From Candidatus Dormiibacterota bacterium (GTDB taxonomy: Bacteria > Chloroflexota > Dormibacteria > Aeolococcales > Aeolococcaceae): a stretch of DNA of 7,537 nucleotides. Location of the stretch: the NCBI GenBank assembly GCA_019236085.1, contig JAFAJR010000113.1, forward strand, positions 1-7,537. The letters are read 5' to 3'. The notes beneath the pieces were generated by a model. It had not been told where the DNA came from and did not search any database. It saw nothing but the letters and a program-made list of their open reading frames with translations. Made by a program: the position numbers and the translations under genes. Below, in pieces: positions 1 to 4,765 of the stretch; the first letter of the stretch is position 1; every line of letters starts with the position of its first letter.

Positions 1-485
1 TTCGGGTCGTTGATGGTCGAAGAAACCGATGCGGTGTTCGTGAGCGTCGTACCGGGTGCGACTCCCGACGAAACCTGTCCCACGATCGTGAACCCGTCCG
101 TATTGCCGGCCGGCATTGCCGCTGCAGAGAAACTGGCGGTGTTACCGGCCGATGTGTTACTGAATGTGTCGGGGTTACTCGGGTTCGGCATCTCCGACAC
201 GAGCGTCATGCCGGTAGGCAGGGGATCTTGCAGGGATACGTTCTGCGCAGCACTGGGGCCGTCGTTCGTGAGAGTGACTGTGTAGGTCTCGTCAGCGCCG
301 GCCGCCACCGGATTGGGCGACCCCTGCTTCGTGACGGCGAGGTCGGCGGAGGCGGCCGCGTCGACCTCCATCGCTCCGATTGCCGAGGTCACCACCAAGA
401 TCGATAGCGCACCAGCGACGGTAAGGACGCGCCTGCGCCACTCCACGCCTGCACCAGGAGTCGTGGGAGATCGGAGATATTCCAT
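1..485 (-). CDS. Exported DUF11-repeat protein, 5' part (3' end outside window)
   Basis: The minus strand is open from ATG at 485 to the left edge (161 codons and 2 nt), with no stop seen. The N-terminus has a charged stretch ending in Arg-Arg-Arg (residues 17-19), a hydrophobic core (about 20-38) and an Ala-rich region (43-47) that suits signal peptidase cleavage. The mature part begins ADLAVTKQGSPNPVAAG and continues with YTVTLTNDGPSAAQNV and DPLPTGMTLVS, the classic signature of a DUF11 (conserved repeat) Ig-like beta domain. Such domains are usually repeated in tandem in large surface or secreted proteins, so this is probably the first repeat of a longer protein with a structural or adhesive role. 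The start fits because it sits directly before the signal peptide; the Shine-Dalgarno match is weak. The gene is divergent from the tRNA. The exact role is unknown. Confidence 0.85.
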   Translation of the reverse strand, partial: MEYLRSPTTPGAGVEWRRRVLTVAGALSILVVTSAIGAMEVDAAASADLAVTKQGSPNPVAAGADETYTVTLTNDGPSAAQNVSLQDPLPTGMTLVSEMPNPSNPDTFSNTSAGNTASFSAAAMPAGNTDGFTIVGQVSSGVAPGTTLTNTASVSSTINDP

Positions 486-587
486 TAGCCGCTCACTTCG
501 ACTGGAGGGCGAAGTCTACCGCCTTCAACAGCCGGCTGGCGAAGAGCCCACCCCCGCTGTTCAGAATCCTTGTAGATTGCGGCGCAA

Positions 588-660
588 GGCCCCGTAGCTC
601 AGCGGATAGAGCAGAGGTTTCCTAAACCTTGTGTCGGCGGTTCGATTCCGCCCGGGGCCT
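588..660 (+). tRNA. tRNA-Arg (anticodon CCU)
   Basis: A full cloverleaf can be drawn. The acceptor stem 588-594 pairs perfectly with 653-659. The D stem is GCTC/GAGC (597-600 with 609-612). The anticodon stem is 614-618 with 626-630, including one G-U pair, and its loop TTCCTAA carries anticodon CCT at 621-623, which reads AGG. The variable loop is 5 nt (631-635), and the T arm is GGCGG-TTCGATT-CCGCC (636-652). CCA is not encoded. The base after the acceptor stem (660) is T, whereas Arg tRNAs normally carry A or G there. A weak -10-like TAGATT at 573-578 is suitably placed upstream, but I see no good -35. Confidence 0.95.
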
Positions 661-694
661 CATCGCCGTTGTTGTGATGGTGACGCGGCTTTCG

Positions 695-1528
695 TCATCC
701 GCTGACGGAGACGTCGATCTCCACGCGCGGCGTCGCCGGGTTGGCGCTCAACGAGTCGCTCTCGGTCGTCATCGTAATGTGCAGCACGGTCCCCGGCGCG
801 ATGCCGCTGGGAATGTTCAGCGTGAACACGCCGCCGGACTCGTACTGCAACCCTGCCGCCTGCTTGACGAAGCCTTGCGACAGACCGGTCACGTTGAGGC
901 AACCCGCGTGAGCTGCAGTTCCCGGCTGCGCTTGGATGGCGGCATAAATACTGACGGTGTGACCTGAGCGGACCGAACCGGTCTGGGTCGCAAGCACGAG
1001 CTTCAGTCCCGGCGGAGTTGCCGTCGCCGTCGACGTCAGGGTGTAGCCGGATGGCGGCATCGCGTTGCTCACCACCGGGACCATGGCGCCGCAGGCCGCG
1101 GCAGGCGCAAGGACAGCGGGTGCACCCTGAGCGCCGCCGCCCGACGCACCGCCATTCAACGCGTTGCTCGCCGTGCTGGGTGCATGTGCGCCCCTCGCCG
1201 CAAGAACGATGACCAGCGCGACAGCGGCAATTGCTCCTGCGCCTGCAAGAGACGCCACACCGAGTGCCGGTAGTTTGAACCGCGCCCCCGAGCGCTTCAC
1301 GACCGCGGCTTCAAGGGGCACGGGACCGCTCGGAATGTGCACGGGGCGCGGCATGCGCTCGGCCGGCATGGCTTGCAGAGCGGCGAGGCCTGACCTGAAC
1401 GTCGCATATGCCGCGGCGCATCGCTCGCAGCGCTGCAGGTGGCGTTCGAATCGGGCGCGATCCTCGGCGCTCATCGACCCATCGAACGCGTCCGAGAAAC
1501 GCTTCCGCACGTGGCTCCGCCCGATCAT
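695..1528 (-). CDS. Membrane-anchored zinc-binding anti-sigma factor
   Basis: This 277-residue protein directly follows an ECF sigma gene and very probably holds that sigma factor inactive at the membrane. The cytoplasmic N-terminus has the zinc anti-sigma (ZAS) pattern: H30-x3-C34-x2-C37, with H6 as the likely upstream ligand, in the context AEDRARFERHLQRCERC. A single hydrophobic segment lies at about residues 88-112. It is followed by a Gly/Ala/Ser/Pro-rich stretch and a C-terminal domain of about 130 residues outside the membrane that looks beta-rich. That domain has two cysteines (C146, C210) which could form a disulfide, and I do not recognise it as a named family. The start ATG overlaps the sigma stop codon (ATGA) and has a strong GGAGG at 1536-1540, so the two genes are translationally coupled. 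Release could be by regulated proteolysis or by ligand sensing outside; the sequence does not decide. Confidence 0.85.
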   Translation of the reverse strand: MIGRSHVRKRFSDAFDGSMSAEDRARFERHLQRCERCAAAYATFRSGLAALQAMPAERMPRPVHIPSGPVPLEAAVVKRSGARFKLPALGVASLAGAGAIAAVALVIVLAARGAHAPSTASNALNGGASGGGAQGAPAVLAPAAACGAMVPVVSNAMPPSGYTLTSTATATPPGLKLVLATQTGSVRSGHTVSIYAAIQAQPGTAAHAGCLNVTGLSQGFVKQAAGLQYESGGVFTLNIPSGIAPGTVLHITMTTESDSLSANPATPRVEIDVSVSG

Positions 1529-2094
1529 GCGGTGCCCTCCTCGGCGAGCACGCCACTGCGCTGCAGCGCCTCCGAGAATTGCAGGCGGGCGCGGTTCACC
1601 CTCGACTTGGCGGTGCCCACCGGAATCTGCAGCACGTCACCGATCTCCTCATACGACAGCTCGTTGATCTCACGCAGCACCAGAACCGTGCGCAGGTCCA
1701 TCGGCAGGCTCTCGAGCACCGCGAGCACATCGCGCAGCCGCTGACGGTTGAGCACGGTGCGCTCGGGGTCCTGCGCGGCGTCGGGCAGCTCGACGATGTT
1801 GCCGCGCTCATCCTCCAGCGGATCGTGAGGCCGCCTGATCGCACGTCTCTGCAGGTCGCGGCTGCAGTTCACCGTCACACGGAACAGCCAGGCGCGCAGC
1901 CCGGGTCCCTGCAGCTCATGGATGTGAAGCCAGGCACGAATGAAGGTCTCCTGCACGGCGTCTGCCGCATCGGCGCTGTTGCCGAGGAGCCGGAGCGCCA
2001 TGGTGTACAAGCGGTCCTGGTAGCGAGCGACGACCTCGGCGAACGCTTCGCGGTCTCCGCGGCGGGCCCGCTGCAGCAGGTCCTCGTCGTCCAT
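1525..2094 (-). CDS. ECF-type RNA polymerase sigma factor
   Basis: This 189-residue protein has the two-domain layout of ECF (group 4) sigma factors. Region 2 spans about residues 7-80, with ADAVQETFIRAW and the helix GLRAWLFRVTVNCSRD for core binding and -10 recognition. A variable linker covers about 85-115. Region 4 covers about 118-175 and has the helix-turn-helix ELSYEEIGDVLQIPVGTAKS for -35 recognition. It directs RNA polymerase to a small regulon. The downstream gene, overlapping by 4 nt, is its anti-sigma factor. A candidate self-recognised promoter (GAACC-N16-CGTAC) lies just upstream at 2131-2105. The start at 2094 gives the standard N-terminus MDDEDLLQRARRGDREAF. No Shine-Dalgarno precedes it, and the predicted transcript start is only a few bases upstream, so the mRNA may be leaderless. 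The family is certain; the ECF subgroup and the stimulus are not. Confidence 0.95.
   Translation of the reverse strand: MDDEDLLQRARRGDREAFAEVVARYQDRLYTMALRLLGNSADAADAVQETFIRAWLHIHELQGPGLRAWLFRVTVNCSRDLQRRAIRRPHDPLEDERGNIVELPDAAQDPERTVLNRQRLRDVLAVLESLPMDLRTVLVLREINELSYEEIGDVLQIPVGTAKSRVNRARLQFSEALQRSGVLAEEGTA
1536..1540 (-). promoter_or_regulatory. Ribosome binding site of the anti-sigma gene
   Basis: GGAGG on the minus strand lies 7 nt before the anti-sigma ATG (1528), inside the last codons of the sigma gene. With the ATGA overlap it supports both the chosen start and coupled translation of the two proteins. Confidence 0.8.
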
Positions 2095-2104
2095 TCATCA
2101 CGAG

Positions 2105-2131
2105 GGTACGTCCGGCGAGACGCTTGGGTTC
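2105..2131 (-). promoter_or_regulatory. Candidate ECF promoter of the sigma/anti-sigma operon
   Basis: Read on the minus strand, GAACC (2131-2127) is followed by exactly 16 nt and then CGTACC (2110-2105). GAACC is the core of the -35 element recognised by many ECF sigma factors, and CGT-type -10 elements at this spacing are usual for them. The start codon at 2094 is only 10 nt past the -10 element, so the transcript should be leaderless or nearly so. The matching arrangement on the other strand makes chance unlikely. Recognition by the sigma factor encoded next door is an inference. Confidence 0.65.
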
Positions 2132-2138
2132 GCGAACC
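2127..2138. repeat. 12-bp perfect palindrome at the divergent promoter
   Basis: GGTTCGCGAACC equals its own reverse complement. Each half supplies the GAACC -35 core for one of two outward-facing promoters, and the palindrome's centre is also the symmetry centre of the two CGTAC -10 elements. It could alternatively or additionally be an operator for a dimeric regulator. Confidence 0.75.
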
Positions 2139-2160
2139 TCGGCTCAACCGGTGGCGTACT
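2134..2160 (+). promoter_or_regulatory. Candidate ECF promoter of the DUF4349 lipoprotein gene
   Basis: GAACC (2134-2138), a 16-nt spacer and CGTACT (2155-2160) form the mirror image of the promoter on the opposite strand. Transcription should start near 2166, leaving a leader of about 27 nt that contains the GAGGG ribosome binding site. It implies that the lipoprotein is a member of the sigma factor's regulon. Confidence 0.65.
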
Positions 2161-2179
2161 CGGGGTGTGACCGCACCAC

Positions 2180-2184
2180 GAGGG
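2180..2184 (+). promoter_or_regulatory. Ribosome binding site of the DUF4349 lipoprotein gene
   Basis: GAGGG lies 8 nt before ATG 2193. It decides the start in favour of 2193 over an earlier in-frame start at 2124, which would put 23 residues of promoter-derived sequence in front of the signal peptide. Confidence 0.75.
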
Positions 2185-2192
2185 ACTTCGCA

Positions 2193-3116
2193 ATGAGGAG
2201 CGCACGCACCTGGATCATCGGCAGCCTCGCAACAGCCGCACTGGCGGGCTGTGGCACCGCCGCGGCCAGAGACGGATCATCGGCAACCGTCACGAACGGG
2301 TCGCCTGCAATGGCCGGTGGAGCAGGAGTCCCGGTGATGGCGCCCGCTGCGCTGACGGCTCCCGTCGCGGGCCAGGGATCTGCGCAGCAGGCGCAGACCC
2401 AGAGCACGACGGTGGCGGACGGCATCGTCGTCGGATCCGGCGGCGCCGATATTCAGCGTTCCGTCACCGCCACGTACACGGTGCCGCACGGCCAGTTCCT
2501 GCAGTCGTTCCAAGCACTTACGGCGCGTACCGTCCAGCTGGGTGGTTTCGTGGTCAGCTCGCAGACCGAACCGGACCGCACCGGACGGATCGTCAGCGGA
2601 TCGCTCACCGTGAAGATCCCAGCGTCGCAGCTCGCCGTGTTCCTGAACGGCTTCCCGTCCACCTTTGCCACGTCGGCCATCAACTTCTCCAGCATCGATC
2701 ACACGGCAGACTTCATCGACGTGAACGCGCGCTTGGCCTCAGCCAATGCGCACCTGATCGCCCTGCAGAAGCTTCTGGCCGACGCCACCTCGCTCGACGA
2801 CATCACCATGCTGGAGCAGCAGATCGAGCAGGTGCAACAGGAGATCGACCAGGACCAGGGCCAGCTCGACCTCCTCACCAACGACGTGACCTATGCGACG
2901 GCGACGATCGCGCTGAGCGAGCGCGGGACCGTCAGCGTCGCCTCCCCGGCGCCTGCGCCCATAGCGGGTGGCATCGGCAGCGGCTGGAGCAATGCCGGCG
3001 TGGTGACCGGAGCCCTGCTCGAGGGTGTGGTGTCGGCCCTGCCGCTGATCGTGCTGGGCATGGGCGCCGGGCTCGTCTGGATGTGGCTGCGCCGCCGCCC
3101 CGTCCGCGCTGCCTGA
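2193..3116 (+). CDS. DUF4349 domain lipoprotein with C-terminal membrane segment
   Basis: This 307-residue protein starts with a lipoprotein signal peptide (MRSARTWIIGSLATAALAGC) whose lipobox LAGC puts the lipidated Cys at 20. A low-complexity Ala/Gly/Thr/Gln linker covers about 21-85. The DUF4349 domain covers about 86-246: a beta-rich part (IQRSVTATYTV, GSLTVKIPASQL), then a predicted coiled coil at about 174-228 (ANAHLIALQKLL, MLEQQIEQVQQEIDQ), then a returning strand (VTYATATIALSE). A hydrophobic segment at about 270-297 is followed by Arg-rich RRRPVRAA, which should lie in the cytoplasm. The protein therefore seems fixed at both ends to the outer face of the cytoplasmic membrane. The family's biochemical function is unknown. 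It diverges from an ECF sigma operon across a shared symmetric promoter, which suggests a cell-envelope stress role; that role is inference. Confidence 0.88.
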   Translation: MRSARTWIIGSLATAALAGCGTAAARDGSSATVTNGSPAMAGGAGVPVMAPAALTAPVAGQGSAQQAQTQSTTVADGIVVGSGGADIQRSVTATYTVPHGQFLQSFQALTARTVQLGGFVVSSQTEPDRTGRIVSGSLTVKIPASQLAVFLNGFPSTFATSAINFSSIDHTADFIDVNARLASANAHLIALQKLLADATSLDDITMLEQQIEQVQQEIDQDQGQLDLLTNDVTYATATIALSERGTVSVASPAPAPIAGGIGSGWSNAGVVTGALLEGVVSALPLIVLGMGAGLVWMWLRRRPVRAA

Positions 3117-3171
3117 CCGCGACCCCGCTGGCGATCCCGTAGAGTTGGCGCCACTTGCCACCGAACCCAGT

Positions 3172-3175
3172 GAGG
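3172..3175 (+). promoter_or_regulatory. Ribosome binding site of the SH3-domain protein gene
   Basis: GAGG lies 8 nt before ATG 3184. It is the clearest Shine-Dalgarno site in the downstream gene run and supports 3184 as the start. Confidence 0.65.
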
Positions 3176-3183
3176 ATTGACGC

Positions 3184-3966
3184 ATGACGGGTGACGACGT
3201 CAAGCAGAGCATCAGCGCCTGGTGCTCTCCCGACAACGACCTGGAGAACACCGGCGAACGCAGTGAAGCCGGCGCCGACTACGCGCTCGGGATCCGCGCC
3301 GGAGCCGCCTCGGGAGCGCCTGTCGACCTTGTCGCCGTGCAGATGCCTGGGGCGGACCGGGTGGTGCTGCGCCACACGGCGTCGGCGGCTGACAGCTCCG
3401 TGGACTCCGCAAAGAAGCTCATCGACCAGCGGCCCGGGTGGATCACGGGCACAGCTGACAAGGCGGACAGCGGCACGTCGGTGACCCTGCAGACCTCGAT
3501 CTATCACGACGGCTTCAGCAAGAACGCCTTCATGCAGGCGGTCGCCGAACTCAGCCACACAGCCCGGCAGCTGGGGAGCGTCAGCACCGCGGCTGCGGTG
3601 AGCACCCCGGCATACAGCCAGCCCGCGGCGGCGCAGCCCGCGATGGCGGCCCCGACCTTCACGCCGCAGCCCCAGCCGCAATACCAGCCGCAGCCGCAGT
3701 ACCAGGCTCAGCCTCAGTACCAGGCGCAGCCGCAGTACCAGCCGCAACCGCAACCCGCGGCCGGCGGCTGGGCGCCGACACACTCCGTGCCACCCCAGGG
3801 CTTGCGCGCCTGGGCCGCGCCGGACCCGTCCGGGCCGGTGGTGGCCACGCTGGCGCCGGGGCTGCCCATCCAGGTGTCCGAGGTTCGTGGTGCCTGGGCG
3901 CGGGTGATCTGCAGCAACGGTTGGACCGGCTGGATCGACGGCAGGATCATCGGCGTCGCCGCCTGA
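3184..3966 (+). CDS. Cytoplasmic protein: unknown N-terminal domain, Pro/Gln linker, SH3-like C-terminus
   Basis: This 260-residue protein has no signal peptide or membrane segment. Residues 1-132 form a compact domain that I cannot assign. Its alternating strands (DYALGIRAG, PVDLVAVQMP, DRVVLRHTA) followed by helices (SSVDSAKKLID, NAFMQAVAELSHTARQL) loosely recall the YbjN or type III chaperone-like fold, a weak suggestion only. Residues 133-205 are a disordered Ala/Pro/Gln linker with four YQxQPQ hexapeptides. Residues 207-258 match a bacterial SH3 domain: LRAWAAPDPSGPVVATL, a hydrophobic turn, then GAWARVICSNGWTGWIDG. Such domains usually bind peptides or peptidoglycan, but this one seems to stay inside the cell. 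The gene follows the lipoprotein gene by 67 nt, and the crotonase gene starts 4 nt after its stop, so it probably heads that gene run. Function unknown. Confidence 0.85.
   Translation: MTGDDVKQSISAWCSPDNDLENTGERSEAGADYALGIRAGAASGAPVDLVAVQMPGADRVVLRHTASAADSSVDSAKKLIDQRPGWITGTADKADSGTSVTLQTSIYHDGFSKNAFMQAVAELSHTARQLGSVSTAAAVSTPAYSQPAAAQPAMAAPTFTPQPQPQYQPQPQYQAQPQYQAQPQYQPQPQPAAGGWAPTHSVPPQGLRAWAAPDPSGPVVATLAPGLPIQVSEVRGAWARVICSNGWTGWIDGRIIGVAA
3682..3753 (+). repeat. Four in-frame 18-nt units encoding YQxQPQ
   Basis: Codons 167-190 of the SH3 protein are four consecutive hexapeptides (YQPQPQ, YQAQPQ, YQAQPQ, YQPQPQ), extended on the left by PQPQPQ. The DNA units differ at silent positions (cag/caa, ccg/cct, gct/gcg), so this is a diverged coding repeat. 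It probably forms an extended linker and could vary in copy number between strains. Confidence 0.85.
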
Positions 3967-3970
3967 CGGC

Positions 3971-4759
3971 ATGGCCGAGGAGCGCGGCCAGGTCCTCTAC
4001 GCCGCGAGCGAGGGGGTGGCCACCCTCACGCTCAACCGGCCCGAACAGCGCAACGCGCTCAGCCCCCAGACGCTTCGCGACCTCATCGCAGCGTTGCAGC
4101 GGGCTGCCGGTGACGACAGCGTGCGCTGCATCGTCCTCACCGGTGCGGGTGACAAAGCCTTCAGCGCCGGCGCGGACCTTGCGGGGTTCGCGCAGGATGC
4201 GACCGAAACCGACCGGCACCGCGAACGCGGCCACTTCGTCGAGCTGTTTCTGACCATCCAGCGCCTGGGCAAGCCGCTGATCGGCTGCATCAACGGACAC
4301 GCGCTCGCCGGTGGCTTCGGACTGGCGCTGTCGTGCGACCTGCTCGTCGCCGCCGACAGCGCGCAGTTCGGCACTCCGGAGATCCGTGTCGGCGTCTGGC
4401 CGATGATGATCATGTCGATAGTGGTGCGCAACCTCGGCCGCAAGCGCGCCATGCAGCTGTTCCTCACCGGCGAGCGCATCAACGCGCAGACGGCGCTGCA
4501 ATGGGGCTTCGTCAACAAGGTGGTGCCGCTCGCCGAGGTCCGTGACACCGCACATGCCTGGGCTGTCGATGTGGCGCGCTGGAGCCCGCTGGTCATGCGC
4601 CTTGGGAGGGACGCGTTCTACGACATCGACGGACTCGACATGGAGGCTGCGCTGCGTCACCTGCAGTCCGAGCTCACCATCGTCAGCCTCAGCGACGACT
4701 TCCGCGAGGGCGTGCACGCCTTTCTCGAGAAGCGCGAACCGAGATTCACCGGTCGCTGA
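3971..4759 (+). CDS. Enoyl-CoA hydratase/isomerase family (crotonase) protein
   Basis: This 262-residue protein has the usual crotonase length and fold. LTLNRPEQRNALSPQTL is the N-terminal signature, and FSAGADLAGF supplies one half of the CoA-thioester oxyanion hole (A66). CINGHALAGGFGLALSCDL supplies the other half (G114-G115), and FGTPEIRVGVWPMM carries E137, which aligns with the second catalytic Glu (Glu164 of rat hydratase). The first catalytic Glu (Glu144) aligns with G117, so it is not a textbook hydratase with two Glu residues. It may be a hydratase with different chemistry, an isomerase or a decarboxylase. The start ATG is 4 nt after the SH3 gene, without a clear Shine-Dalgarno, and the carboxyltransferase gene begins 6 nt after its stop. 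This places it in acyl-CoA metabolism, possibly acting on the carboxylated product. The family is certain; the substrate is unknown. Confidence 0.92.
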   Translation: MAEERGQVLYAASEGVATLTLNRPEQRNALSPQTLRDLIAALQRAAGDDSVRCIVLTGAGDKAFSAGADLAGFAQDATETDRHRERGHFVELFLTIQRLGKPLIGCINGHALAGGFGLALSCDLLVAADSAQFGTPEIRVGVWPMMIMSIVVRNLGRKRAMQLFLTGERINAQTALQWGFVNKVVPLAEVRDTAHAWAVDVARWSPLVMRLGRDAFYDIDGLDMEAALRHLQSELTIVSLSDDFREGVHAFLEKREPRFTGR

Positions 4760-4765
4760 ACCGGC

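Noticed and set aside
10..597. Plus-strand open frames opposite the DUF11 gene and running into the tRNA
   Set aside because: The minus-strand frame has a signal peptide and a DUF11 domain; the plus-strand frames have neither, and one overlaps the tRNA.
588..660. tRNA gene as the attachment site of an integrated element
   Set aside because: No integrase, no duplicated tRNA 3' end and no mobile-element gene are visible in the window.
661..697. Terminator after the tRNA or sigma operon
   Set aside because: Only a 4-bp TCCG/CGGA stem is present near the anti-sigma stop, with no T-run; it is too weak to call.
2124..2192. Earlier in-frame start for the DUF4349 lipoprotein
   Set aside because: It would translate the promoter region, lacks a ribosome binding site and would bury the lipoprotein signal peptide 23 residues inside.
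1408..2196. Plus-strand open frame of 262 codons opposite the sigma gene
   Set aside because: It is a shadow of the ECF sigma gene, whose minus-strand product has unmistakable region 2 and region 4 motifs.
3163..3189. GAACC before the SH3 gene as a further ECF promoter
   Set aside because: Sixteen nt after this GAACC the sequence is ATGACG, the start codon itself, not a CGTAC element.
2932..3972. Minus-strand open frame of 346 codons opposite the SH3 protein gene
   Set aside because: Its repetitive Leu/Arg stretch is only the antisense reading of the Pro/Gln repeat; it has no plausible domain and spans a gene boundary.
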